Assembly: GCF_018687715.1 (NCBI RefSeq)
Contig: NC_056752.1
Coordinates: 37,084,001-37,148,000 of the forward strand
DNA: 64,000 nucleotides
Reading direction: 5' to 3'
Origin: Carya illinoinensis
Lineage: Eukaryota > Streptophyta > Magnoliopsida > Fagales > Juglandaceae
The notes beneath the pieces are model-generated. The model saw only the letters and a program-made list of their open reading frames with translations. It was not told where the DNA came from and ran no database searches. Made by a program: the position numbers and the translations under genes. Shown one piece after another: positions 36,701 to 46,008 of this stretch (the stretch's first letter is position 1; every line of letters starts with the position of its first letter).

Positions 36701-38148
36701 ATGAAATTCCCCCTGTACTTTCAGACCCTTGCTGCAACCAACATGGATGATCAAGAACTTGCAGAAAGCATGCAAAAGCTGCTTATTGTTATGCAAAGAC
36801 TAGACGAAAAAATTGCTCCAATGCTAGAAGCGGATGGAGAGCTCTTCAACAGAAGGTAAGATGAGGTCTGCACACTCTTGGTTCATAACCACTTTCTCTC
36901 ATTTACTTATCAAACCATCTGCATACTGTATGGATCATATTACTTTCATTAAATGTTTGTCAAAATGAGGTTACAGTTATTATTATCTGCTTCAGATGAT
37001 GTTTAAAGTATAATTGGCAGTTATCATCAACTGCAGTTACATTGTAGCATTAGGTTTGGATAACGCATGCCAATTCTTTTAACTGCTTTACCTACCTGAC
37101 TCATGAATCACGTTGCTGATTTTAATAAGTTTATTAAGCTGGTGCAGAATATCTCTTATAAGGAATCAATGAAGTTCGCATTTTCTTAATATGTTCTGTT
37201 TTCTTTTTTCTTTTTCTTAGCATCAAATGAAACATGTTGCATGAAGGATTGAATAAAAAATGAAACTGAAATGTAAAACTGCCACGGAAGATTACTGTTT
37301 ATATTTAATACAGCTAGCTTTCAAATAGTTTCTTTGCATGAAACTTTTATCTAAATCAGAATTGAAGCAACCCTCTTCAATACCTTGTAAAACTTGCAAA
37401 TTGTTTTCAATGTCTCGACCTACTTTTCAAGATAGAAAAGGTTGGAGAGAGTGACTGGTGGGGTTACAGATTATGTTGGGGCATATCATTATTGCTGAAC
37501 CCAATGCCTTCATTTTAAATGAACAAATATGCGGAGTTTAATTTTGGTTTGATACAAGTACATGGGTTTACTCTGAATAGAGAGTAGATTTTTCTTGTGA
37601 TGTGTGACTCAGATTTAATGCATTGTGAACCTAACATGCTTCAGATTTAATGCATTGTGAACCTAACATGCAGTGTCTGTCCTGCATTAGGTGGGGATTC
37701 CTTTCACGTGCAGGTCTGTGGGATAAAAGCCATTTGATGAGACAAATCGAGAAGTATGCATGCTCTCTTTTCTTCAACTTACGTAGAATTCTGCTCAAGT
37801 CTGTTTTTGAATTAGTGAATTTTGGTCATATCTGTAACTGAAGGTCAATTATAATTTTGAATATTCTCTTAAAGAATGGTCATCTTAATATCTTTATAAT
37901 GCAGATATGCTGATATATATACCTCCAGGGTCTCAAATTTCTTGCATTATACGCCCTTCATGTATTTCCGTTCACAGGAACAGGTATTTGGAGTATCAGG
38001 CTTACTGAATTGGGTTAGAATTGCTTTATTAAATGGTTTGGTTGATAGATTTGAGTTTGATATTATGCATTCTCTTGTGCAGACGCTTGCTCATGATTCA
38101 CATTCGTATTACCAATCCCAGTTCAATGGGACTGCTGTTGAGAACTAA
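24718..38148 (+). CDS. HAD superfamily (subfamily IG) 5'-nucleotidase, 17 exons, complete
   Basis: Dephosphorylates nucleoside 5'-monophosphates by family; the exact substrate is not shown. Exons: 24718-24970, 30122-30219, 30851-30970, 31490-31579, 31700-31815, 33075-33174, 34033-34104, 34192-34239, 34324-34401, 34483-34602, 34958-35063, 35818-35981, 36253-36387, 36725-36855, 37691-37753, 37905-37983, 38083-38148. They total 1839 nt, joining in frame to 612 residues. HAD motif I is GYDMDYT (nucleophile Asp146, Asp148), motif II LLITNSDYHYTD (near 331-342), motif III Lys372 in SARKPEFFQ, motif IV YVGDHIYTD (Asp428, Asp433). The Arg/Ser-rich, acid-poor N-terminus (MASIQCRRNFILTS) could be an organelle transit peptide. 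Start: first ATG in the exon-1 frame. Intron 1 carries a copia element, intron 5 a hAT element; intron 7 has a GC donor. No coding lesion is seen. Confidence 0.93.
25427..25524 (+). repeat. Truncated 5' LTR of the intronic copia element
   Basis: 98 bp, identical by eye to 29890-29987, ending in AACAGAGA. It then joins directly to gag-coding sequence. It keeps the TATATAAATA word (25491-25500) that is probably the element's TATA box. Confidence 0.8.
25488..29882 (+). CDS. Copia gag-pol polyprotein, one open frame of 1464 codons lacking its native start
   Basis: Continuous frame ending in TGA just before the polypurine tract. Counting from 25488: gag with HHGESPGSVLVSQPLNGENY near residue 33, CCHC knuckle CTHCGLIGHTVDGC from 282, protease active site DSGATDH from 392, integrase HHCC and DDE (VDIWGPF near 585, WVYLMK, QQNGVVERTNQ), reverse transcriptase catalytic YVDD at 1147-1150, and RNase H (AFCDADWAA, then STAEAEYRAM). 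All key residues are present. The first codon of the open stretch is TTG inside the LTR; the first in-frame ATG is at 25659, inside gag. The deletion that joined LTR to gag therefore removed the normal initiation codon. The enzyme domains look intact but are probably not translated efficiently from this copy. Confidence 0.9.
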   Translation: MYINRLEQIVTEIVTDRTSSFVEDFSNPYFLHHGESPGSVLVSQPLNGENYYTWSRSMVMALNAKNKTGFIDGTFSCPANRSDSVYVQWFRCNNMVLSWILNSLTQEIAASVISSSIAAEVWNNLKTRFTQGNGPSLFQLKKDLSSLIQDQSSVSLYYTKLKALWDEFSNVKPIPSCICQPSCSCGALKTVIDQHNNEYVVQFLMGLNDSFTHIQGQILLMDPIPSIDRVLSLTLQEEKQRKVVGSSILSESAALCSKNVAPASTSSTNVKNYQKSRSRSVCTHCGLIGHTVDGCYKLHGYPPGYRHNAKPRTPYVNQVSASSNGFDEASNGPNSTPPFPFTQEQCNQLLSFLQNSSQQPTAMNAIANPLSLSGIVNSPDNVLKKSNSWIVDSGATDHMVSSLSHFTTTISVANTSVKLPNGVCVPVTHIGTVKLSESLILDNVLYVPSFSFNLILVKKLTENSCCFVFLADFCFIQDQHSWKTIGVAKQVAGLYLFQTSDIHSAANSSKISVVNSTVNSSSFDLWHFRLGHPSLKRIQIIHKLFPDVTTCSTFDCNTCPLAKHKRLPFNTSDSISNKIFDLIHVDIWGPFVVESITGFRYFLSIVDDCSRCTWVYLMKNKSDTQFLLQSFFNLIETQFGIHIKVIRTDRGNEFHMSDFYASKGVIHQQTCRATPQQNGVVERTNQHLLNVARSLRFHANLPLNFWSECILTAAHLINRTPSPLLSNKTPYEILFSKPPNYSNLRVFGCLCFASTLSHNRSKFAPRAHPCVFIGYPYGTKGYKLYDLETNVIFLSRDVIFRESVFPFKTGYDLSTKSIVLPIPQTDNATFDYPQTQTTSHSIPENSESVSVSIPVSSPSNPEIIPSTRKSTRIHKQPSYLADYHCSLAKTAEATSSSNSSEGSSSGIPYPLSSFISYSNLSTSHRAFTLAISSHKEPNSFREAIKHNQWCDAMAAEIKALEDNKTWTLTHLPPNKHAIGCKWVYKVKYNSNGSVERYKARLVAKGYTQQEGLDYMETFSPVAKLVTVRVLLAIAASKNWSLHQLDVNNAFLHGDLEEEVYMSLPQGFYCNQNSVAAKGEFMPTVKSDYANQLVCKLNKSLYGLKQASRQWFSKFSTALLKHGFIQSSADPTLFTTQKNSSFIALLVYVDDIIIASNDDSAVSDLKIFLHSQFKLKDLGALKYFLGLEIARSTKGIAVSQRKYVLEILSDSGYLASKPASFPMDQNLRLSKIEGTPLEDPLCYRRLVGRLVYLTITRPDLSFAVQILSQYVAAPTDVHLAAAHRVLRYIKHNPGQGIFFSSSSDLQLKAFCDADWAACRDTRKSITGFCIFLGQSLVSWKSKKQNTVSRSTAEAEYRAMATTTCEITWLQHLLKDLSIFQTKPALLFCDNEAAVHISANPVFHERTKHIDIDCHIVREKLLAGTMKTLHVSSIHQLADILTKPLGFNSFSSILSKMGVIDIYTPS
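29890..30046 (+). repeat. 3' LTR of the intronic copia element
   Basis: 157 bp from TATTAAGTTAG to CTGATA, followed by target duplication AAATG. It contains TATATAAATAG (29954-29964), so it could act as a promoter pointing into the rest of the nucleotidase gene. Confidence 0.8.
31251..31367 (+). repeat. 39-bp minisatellite, three copies, in intron 3 of the nucleotidase gene
   Basis: AGAATGTTTATTAGTAGGAA begins at 31251, 31290 and 31329, exactly 39 bp apart, each unit ending in CTATTCACCTA. Just upstream, ATTGGAGTTAGATGTT also occurs twice (about 31196 and 31231). Confidence 0.9.
32137..32905. mobile_element. hAT (Tip100-like) non-autonomous transposon in intron 5
   Basis: The ends CACTGGTGGAGCCA and (reverse complement of the right end) CAGTGGTGGAGCCA are inverted repeats of the Tip100-like hAT type. 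They are flanked by a perfect 8-bp duplication CTAGTACA (32129-32136 and 32906-32913). The 769-bp AT-rich interior has no transposase frame. Confidence 0.85.
32995..33089 (+). repeat. Duplicated acceptor region at the intron 5 / exon 6 border
   Basis: About 38 bp containing TTAACTT...AAG and AGTGAGATGTATGGGAG occur at 32995-33032 and 33051-33089. Only the second copy continues into open exon-6 sequence. Use of the first AG (33016-33017) would give a stop at 33037-33039. Confidence 0.75.
33367..33393. repeat. Long poly(C) run in intron 6
   Basis: Over 20 consecutive C residues followed by GCGGCAGCGGGG. This is the longest C homopolymer in the window and is liable to length error. Confidence 0.85.
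34105..34191 (+). other. GC-AG intron (intron 7 of the nucleotidase gene)
   Basis: The exon ends TTCAAG and is followed by GCAATA; the 3' end is TTTCAG before GCTGTTGGA. Frame and family order (LDYKGLFK then AVGRALFRAH) require this border, and no GT is available there. GC-AG introns are a known minor class of U2-type introns. Confidence 0.85.
36396..36515 (+). repeat. 60-bp tandem duplication in intron 13
   Basis: TGTCTTGTTATATGAACTTA starts at 36396 and again at 36456, each unit running through CACCCTGCCTTTCCATTG with two or three differences. It lies just after the intron 13 donor. Confidence 0.88.
37609..37672 (+). repeat. 32-bp tandem duplication in intron 14
   Basis: TCAGATTTAATGCATTGTGA with ACCTAACATG occurs at 37609 and 37641, shortly before the intron 14 acceptor at 37689-37690. 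Confidence 0.88.
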
Positions 38149-39890
38149 CCCTAACATTTGTGTTGTAAATTAACAGAATTTTTTATCGGTAACATTGTTA
38201 CTCATGACAGTGACGGTCATGTAGAGCATCATTTTATGTGTATTTCATGACGATGTTGACCAAACAGTGTTCTGTACAAGTGTATAATGGTAACAGCCTA
38301 ACACGGCATAATGAAACAAACTAAATAATTGGATAGATACCCTGAATTAGCCATTTGAGGGTTGTAAAAACATAACTTTGTATCATTTCTCTTAATAATT
38401 GGACGATATTCTTGATTTTGGCATGGTCAAAGTTCTGGTCTTAGAATCTGAAATTAGATTCAGATGGTATGATGACGAGTTCTAAAATTATTTCTAGATT
38501 ATGAGTGATTATTATGATATTTATTGGATTTGCGTCGAGCTGTATATGATTCTTGAAGAGAAATGCTGTTTTCATCTGAAATTTTGACTTCTTTATTCAC
38601 ATTTAACACACGGCTTTGTTTGGATTCATAACTCAATTCATCTTATCTTATATTATTTTATATAATCTTTTCAATTCCTAAACAAAATATGATAAACAAT
38701 TTAATTTTTTCAAATCTCAAAATAAAATTAAAATTAAAAAATAATATTTTAATAATATTTTATTCAACTTTTATTTCAACTCATTATCTAGACCTTTCAT
38801 CAATTTATGTGAACTTAGAACTCATCTCGTCTTATATAATCACTATAATTTTTTTAAATGTTTAAATAAAATACAATAAGTGTCTAACTATCGGCATTAC
38901 TGTCCAAAGTTTTAAATACCATTCCGATAACCGTTTCGGTTAAGTACTGAAACAAAATATTTAGGTACCGATACCGTTTCGATGTACCATTTCAGGATTA
39001 ATTATATATCATATATAAATATTTATATGAATATATAAACTAACAACTAATAGAATAAAAAATAATGCTACTCATCATCCTAATTCTCATCATTTTATGA
39101 TCTGGTATTAAATTATTAGATATTATTTATTATTTTTCACTTATGAACTAATCATCTAATGTCATATTATAGAATAATGAGAGAATGTTAAGAATTGGAA
39201 TGATGAATAAATTTGTTAAAAATGAATATATATTGAAAAAATCACAAACTTGAGTTGAGAAAAAAAAGAGAGAGATAAATTATTAAAAATAATGATATTT
39301 AAAAAAAAAAAAAGGAATAAGGTGAAATATTTAAAGTTATAAAAAAATTAAAATTATATAAATATATTTTATATTTTAGAATTAATTAAATATAATTTAG
39401 ATTTAAAATTTACAAAAATACTATCTAAATATAAAAAAAATTACAAAACCAACCCAAAACAAAATAGGGACTAAAACGCCCAATTTCTACCAAAATGGCC
39501 GGAATTTGATCAGAATGACAAAAACGGGACCAAAATGACCGAAATTTAAAACGAAACAAAATGAAGTGATAGAATATACCGAACACCACACCGGAACAAC
39601 AAATTTTTGCCAGAATGGAACGAAAATTAAAACCTTGCTACTGCCACTACATTAACAAAATTCAAGATAAAAGACTAGGCCCTATTTGGATAGTAAAAAT
39701 ATTTCATTTTATCTTATTATTATAATTTTATTTAAATTTTAACACAAAATATAATAAATAATTAAACTTTTTTAAAATCTAAAATAATAATAATACTAAA
39801 AAATAATATTACGATAATATTTTATTTATATTTCATCTCAAACGGTAGCTAAAATCGCTGAGCTCTTTGTAGCTAGAGAGGCGAAGCGTC
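38149..39890. other. Intergenic region between the nucleotidase and TGD4 genes, MITE-bearing
   Basis: It holds the nucleotidase 3' end, a truncated MITE-like copy at about 38613-38790 (GTTTGGATTCAT to TTTCAACTC), AT-rich low-complexity DNA and a second copy at about 39678-39850. Words like CCGAAACGG/ACCGTTTCGG near 38930-38990 and CCAAAATGGCCGG near 39490 suggest remnants of another repeat. No gene is seen. Confidence 0.4.
39678..39850. mobile_element. MITE copy directly upstream of TGD4
   Basis: Starts GGCCCTATTTGGATAGTAAAA and ends near TTTCATCTCAAACGG, with the family core AAAAAATAATATTACGATAATATTTTATTTAT. The TATTTATA-like word near its right end is about 70 bp before the presumed TGD4 leader. 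Confidence 0.55.
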
Positions 39891-39901
39891 TGTAATTGGC
39901 T

Positions 39902-40000
39902 ATGGCGCCTTCAAAGGCCTTGAACTCCAATACCCTCCCTTTGATATACTTCTTACTGTGGGTGGTGGCAAGCAAAGTGCAAGTATTGGAAGAATTTTGA
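39902..40000 (+). CDS. Possible upstream ORF of TGD4 (32 codons)
   Basis: ATGGCGCCTTCAAAG opens a 32-residue frame ending in TGA, 82 bp before the TGD4 ATG. The ATG context (GGCTATGGC) is fair. The peptide is hydrophobic in the middle (LPLIYFLLWVVAS), like a signal or membrane anchor. If the TGD4 transcript starts upstream, this would be a uORF that could lower translation; otherwise it may be chance or a gene fragment. There is no direct evidence of expression. Confidence 0.3.
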   Translation: MAPSKALNSNTLPLIYFLLWVVASKVQVLEEF

Positions 40001-40082
40001 AAATCTTTTGCTAGGGGTGTATTTCAGTTTAGGTTGAGCATAGTTTCAGAAAATCGAATAGCTTTGGAAGGAAGGGGAAAGG

Positions 40083-42748
40083 ATGAAGAAACTGAGATGG
40101 GCAATGGACGGAGGCTTTTGGGACCTCGACGTCTGCACGCCCAGGACCCTTGACGGGTTGGCCCGTCCCGTTCCGGGTGATCCAATTCCGCTGGGAGTCT
40201 CGAGAGGCACCAGGCTCTCAAGGGCCAAGCAGTTGCACTTCATGCAGCGCTTTATGGCCGCGCCATTTGTCCCCTCTTACGCCGCTGCTTCCAACGGCTT
40301 CGCTCTCCATCGCGTCCTCACTATTCCCTTCTCTGAAAACTGGTTTTTTACTTTGTTGGGTCAGTTCAATTTGCAGAAGTTAGTGTCCTCCTTGATGAAG
40401 GAGAGTGGGGAAAGACCAGCACCACCACCAAACTCGGCATCCTCATTGCTGCAACAATTTGAAAGCGTTGGGAGACACCTTCTGGACAAATCCTTATACG
40501 CCTTTGGTTTCTCTTCCGAACTATTGTTAACTCCCGATGATACTCTGCTTCTTAGCACAGATTCCCATTCACATTCTCATGCCGATAAGAAGACACCTCG
40601 GAAGAAATCAGTCTTTCATCACAAGGTAACCCTTCTACTATTACCAGGTATTCTCTGTGTTGTGATGTGTTGTGTTACATTCACTATTTATTCTCAGCTT
40701 GTTGTTCTCGTACTGTGAGTTGTGTTTTGCCATTCTCGTAAAGAAAAGGATTCTTCTGGTTGGGGATTATGTCATTTGGTTCTGAGGTATATGCGTATTT
40801 TTGAAGTTCCCCAATCACAACTTAACGGTGGAAGCAGTTTCACCAGCACTTTTTGTTGACAAATCTGGTAATTATTGGGACGTACCATTTTCCATGGCCA
40901 TTGATCTGGCTTCTCTCTCTCCTGACTCTGGTGCCAGTTATCATATATGTATGCACCATAACGCCGGGTCACCCGCACAATTCGGAGGTGATCAGACCAC
41001 CCATGAGCCACCTGCTACTCTCCTTCCTGGTTTGTCCCTCAAAACTGCTTTTTCCTTCAAGCAGAATTTTGACATTTGGAGGACTAAAGCTAAGAAGTTG
41101 AAAATGGTGCAACCATATGACATATTCCTTTCAAGCCCTCATGTTTCGGCATCAGGGATCATCGGTAAGCAATCTCCTGTCTGTTTTTCTCACTTTAAAT
41201 TCTAGAGGTTGGTCATCCACATGGGGATGGTGATTTAGGATTTGGCACTAAGCTTTTTGTAGACTAGCTTCTGCTTCAATGGAGGAATACTCAGCGAGGG
41301 CAGATTTAAGGAAATAAACCATAAGAAATTAGATTTTATTAATTTTCATGTAAGTGACTGCAGGGGGTGAAACTAATAACATTGAACCTGTGCACTTGTA
41401 TCTTTATAACTTTAAAAAAAATATATTGTTGGCTCTGAGGTCTCCTCTCTGCTAAGATTTCTAATCTTGGGAGTAGCGTAGTTCATGACATTGTCATCAT
41501 CGAAGTTTTGCCTAGGGCTCCATGGAAAAGATCCAGCATTTAGTTGGTCCTAGCCATAGTTTGATGCATCGCTTAACATTTTGACCGTTGACTAATGTTA
41601 AATTCTTGCGCAATCCTTTTTGAATAACCTGTAGGGTATGTCATTCTTCATTATATACAGGTGCTGCTATGACTGCCTCTGTGGTAGATTGCTCAGTTAG
41701 ATCGCAAGATGATTTTCAGGATCCCAACTGCTTCTCTTTTGAGGCATCTGGTGTAAAATCTGCCTTCCTTGCAGACCTGTTTGCATCTGTGTCATTTACA
41801 GCCCAGCATGGAAAGTTCCAAAGGCTATTTCTGGATCTCACCCGGTTTCATGCCTGCTTGGATTTTCCTTCTGGTTCCAGACTGCTTTCAGGTGCTACGA
41901 ATTTAGTGCATGATCTTATTAATTCAAGACAGCCAAGTCTTGAAGATTTTCAGGCCATTTGCCCTAATGCCAGCCTATCTCTTCAGCAGCAGGTGCCTGC
42001 ATCTCTCTCTTTATCTGTCATGTTTATATTTTTGCAAGTATTTCCCTTACTAGGATTTATTTTACAAAAGACAGAAACACAGTTGTTGAAAAAACGTAAC
42101 TTTGTTCTGGTCTTTTCTGTAAAAGCAGCTGGTTTTAAAATGTCTGTTATTGATTGTTTCCTTTTACATATTGAACCTGAATAGATTTGTCATGCACCAA
42201 AGAAAGATTTGAAATGCTTCTGGCCAGAAGTTTTTTATGAAATGCTAGCTGCCTCCAGATTTATACACCTTATTTTAATCATGGCATAAATGAGTGATGT
42301 CAACAGAAGATATAGAATGGTCGCAAACAACATAATGACCTTTTTTGTGCTTATTTAGTAAAATGCTGGAAAGGTTTGTTTTGATTTTCAGCTTGTGAAG
42401 TTCGTCTGATTAAAAAGCACAACATGACATGCTAGGAGACTTGGTTTAAAGTTATCTTCTCTCTTGTTCTCTTTAACAGCTTCTATCATCTGTTTTTTAC
42501 ACATGCATGGAGCATTGAAGGTCTAAAAAATTTCCCTTTACGTGTTTCAGATTGCTGGACCCTTTAGTTTTAGAGTCGATTCGGGCATTGCTGTTGACTT
42601 GAAGAATCGAGACCAGCCCTTACGTGTAGTTGAACCCATACTTGCTATTGAATATGCATTGCAGGTCCTTGGTTCAGCAAAAGCTGTGGCGTGGTATTCG
42701 CCAAAGCACCAAGAATTCATGGTAGAGCTTCGGTTTTTTGAGACATAA
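40083..42748 (+). CDS. TGD4: TGD4-like protein (trigalactosyldiacylglycerol 4), chloroplast outer envelope, complete
   Basis: TGD4 is a beta-barrel protein of the outer chloroplast envelope. It binds phosphatidic acid and is needed to bring ER-made lipid precursors to the plastid for galactolipid synthesis, feeding the TGD1-2-3 transporter of the inner envelope. Exons 40083-40625, 40807-41164, 41661-41992 and 42551-42748 join in frame (1431 nt, 476 residues), close to the roughly 480 residues expected. Recognisable segments are the N-terminus (MKKLRWAMDGGFWDLDV, then ARPVPGDPIPLGVSRGTRLS), NWFFTLLGQFNLQKL, and VDCSVRSQDDF in exon 3. No signal peptide or transmembrane helix is evident, as expected for a beta-barrel. 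Start: the first ATG in this frame, after a stop-containing leader. All introns are GT-AG. The gene looks intact. Confidence 0.9.
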
Positions 42749-43993
42749 ACCATACTAACTTGTTTGTGTTTTGATGTCTCTGTTCTTTTGTGTCTACCTA
42801 TTGTGGATCATTCGAGGGACTGGAGGGAGATACTTCCCATACCAACTATCTGTGTTGCAGTTATAAATTTATGAATACCTCCCATGCCAACTATTTCTGC
42901 CACCATTGGAATATCTTTGTTGTCTTTGCGATAATAACTTTGCGAAATATAGTAATTCTGGTAGCCGATGCTCCATTTAGGTATCAAGTTCAAATGTTCA
43001 TTGGCTATGGGTGTCGTGTTTTCTTGGGCATAATTAGTGCATACAGTTGTAGATTAACGCAATTTTTCATTTTGAATTTTTTCATCAACACGCTGTTTTG
43101 AATAGCTTCATAACTTAACCACTTAAAATTCAGAATGAAGTACAGCAGTTCTCTTTGGTGCATCATCACATGGCTGCGTGTGACGCCTGAAGAATCATGT
43201 AATCCACCTTGTCACGTGCAGCCCACCAGAATGAAAACTTATGCCTAAATCATACGATCTAAAACGTAATGCCAGTGGCGTTCTAATTCCTTGATGACTC
43301 GTACGTTCGTTTTCAAAACTATCATTGGACCATTTTCCCAACTGCATACCTAAAATACGCCATCCTCGGAGTTTGGACTACCCGAAGTTTCGTATACCAA
43401 CCCCTCTTGAGTTGAATATCCTAATTTTTGGCCATTAGATAGAGGAGATTCCTAGTTCAGCAAATGTCATTATCAAGTTGCTCGAGACGACCACGAGGAT
43501 TAGGATGTAAACATTAGATTTGAGTATAGGACGACCTTCTAATGTGAATGCATCTCATCGCATATCATCAAAAGAAAAGCCTAACCGTGAAACAGTAGAA
43601 CCATAAGATGTTTTGGAAGCCTTAGATAATGCTTAGAAAGGCTTCGCTTTTTGTGAGGTGGTGAAAATTGACTACTCCGTTATTGAAGCTGCACATAAGC
43701 TTGCATGGAAAGTCGCTTTCCTTCATGATGCCTCTTAACAAAAAATCCCCAATCAAAAAAGAGACGTAAAAAAGTGTCTGCTCCTTAATGATGCAGTTCC
43801 ATTGTTCAAAGAGACCATCCAACTAAATAAAACAGGTGAAGTGGCCTGTTCCCATCCAGTCGGATAAGGATTATCTCCATTTCAAAGGGTGTGAACAATT
43901 CCTATATTGTAACCACATATATTGGAAGTTACAATGGCATGAACAATTCCTCGAGCAATATTTTCTTTTTCCTGTTTTGATGTAGCTGGACCT
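42749..43993. other. Intergenic region between convergent TGD4 and pseudouridine synthase genes
   Basis: Both genes end into this 1.2-kb stretch, so it holds their 3'UTRs. The short frames at 42790-43101 and 43622-43822 have no domain. A short repeat pair (TCCCATACCAACTAT / TCCCATGCCAACTAT) lies at about 42836 and 42879. Nothing else is recognised. Confidence 0.4.
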
Positions 43994-46008
43994 TTAGTAG
44001 AATGGAAGCTTACATTTTCTCACTGTATGTTGCCTGCCAAAACTGGTTTTGGGACAGCCTGATGGAAGCTGTAGGTGCTCTTCATTATACCTTACATTTA
44101 CAAGGCACAGCCCATGAGGTGGGGCAGACAAGGCATACTTAGCAAGTTCCTTCCGATCACGACTTGTCAGAATCAAGGGAACAATATCCGGAGGAATTGC
44201 TCCCTTTCCAATTTGAATCAACAGAGCAACCTGGAAACGTTAATAAACAAAAAAAAAAAAAAAACGCTTCAACGTGGAATCAAAATACAAGAGCAATCAG
44301 CTGTCACAGGGAATTGAGGGAAGCATTATTTACCATGTTCCGCACTTGTCTATATAAGAAACCAGAGCCTTCAACTTCTAGCTGCAAAAGAGCTTCCTAG
44401 ACAAAAATACAACCAACATTTCAGTTTTGAGACTTTTACCAGCTTGATTCAAAATGGGTGATACCTTTCTGAGTCTTCAGTTAATATCAAAATGGAAATG
44501 GAAAAAGAGAACGAAAAGAAGTAAATATGGGAATGTATATTCTGAGTTGAAACAGATTTCATTCATTCAAGAGCAGCTATACCAACTATGAAAGCTTGTT
44601 TTTAGGCTTTACAATTACCAGTTCAATGACATCAAAACGGAATATATTCTTTACTGGATTTGGCACTCGGTCATTGCGGGATGCATTAACGAAAGCAGAG
44701 AAGTCATGCTTTCCAATAAGATAACTTGCTGCTTCTCTCATAAGGGCAGTATTAAGTTTATAGGTACTGTGATGAGCACAGAGACGCTGAAAAGGGTCCA
44801 TGATGGCGTCATTATATATTTTGTAATGATAAACCTTGCTTATTGCTGAGAATCGAGCATGGAATTCAGGCACCGCAGGGCTAATCTCTCTAACTCGGAT
44901 ATCGATTGGAAGAAGACCATTGAGAGCTGCATGAATGCTGTCCAAGCTGTCATAGTTGAAAGGTGTAACAAAGTGTGCCACCTGAAAGTTTAATTAGATA
45001 ATTAAATTGTTGGTTTATTTGCAGCTGGGATAGTAGATGGATCCCCTTAAAAGAGTAACAAATTCAGACAGACCTGACCCCAGGCATGAACTCCCGTATC
45101 AGTCCTACTTGCTCCAACCAAACGAAGATCCTTCCTTTCGATCTTTGTTGCTCGAGTTAGAGCCTTCTCCATAATGCACTGTATGGTTGGTGGCGACTGC
45201 TGATATTGCCAACCTGAAATAAATCGTCATGGTGGTGTTGTAAGAACATGAAATGGGCAATCGTCAGGCCAAGTAGCTGCAAGGTTACCTGGGAAAACAA
45301 ATATTGAAATGCATAAATTTAAAGCAGAAACTTGTTATTCTGAAGAATCTAAAGCTCCTGCCACAACTTTGAAGTCAAGTACATTGCAATTTTCATGAAT
45401 TAATTGTTTCCTAGCTTCCCATCCCACCAAGGAGTAATTTTGTTACAGTAAGGACTGCTCTTGTGTTCCTAAGGACCGACTATTCCTCTAAACTTAATTT
45501 CGTTCCAAGGAAAAAGTAAATAAATGATTTTCACATATTAGAAGGCAAAAATAAAAATAAAAAAGAAAATGAGAGAAAGAGAATTAATGATAAAAATTTG
45601 ACGATAAATAAGAGTAAAACCAATGGCTTTTGTCAAACAGAGGCAGAGAGGGGCAAAATGAAAGAACAAAAACCTGCGTAACGGGTGCCATCGTATGCTA
45701 TAACCAAACGCCACTTATACCCAGAAGCAGAAACAGTTGGCATCGAAGTGTTATGGGTTGGACCCTCTGCGCAGCCGCCGCCCCCGCCGCCGCCACCCGT
45801 GTTCTGCTGAAATACCCAATTCAATAAGAGCTCCACAGCATTACATTCCATTATCATAAGCATCAGAGGGAGAGAGAGATAGAGAGAGGGAAAATGGTAC
45901 TGTTACCGAGGCATTGTTGGGTGAAGAAAGAGATCCATTTTGATTAAGACGAAGAGGAGGAGGAGAGGGAGAAGGAACCAAGCTTGCTCTTACGACTGCG
46001 TAGCTCAT
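43994..46008 (-). CDS. tRNA pseudouridine synthase, TruA family, complete
   Basis: Converts uridine to pseudouridine in tRNA; TruA/PUS3-type enzymes act around positions 38-40 of the anticodon arm, but the exact target is inferred. Exons on the minus strand: 46008-45907, 45806-45674, 45213-45074, 44981-44619, 44396-44334 and 44230-43994. They give 1038 nt and 345 residues. WRLVIAYDGTRYAGFQ-like sequence opens the catalytic domain. GASRTDTGVHAWGQ carries the catalytic Asp117. FHARFSAISKVYHY and GSGFLYRQVRNM are further family motifs. Residues 37-45 form a Gly run encoded by (GGC)n. The N-terminal ~60 residues are Ser/Pro-rich and may be an organelle transit peptide. Exon 2 begins at a tandem CAGCAG acceptor, so a one-residue splice variant is possible. 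No lesion is seen. Confidence 0.9.
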
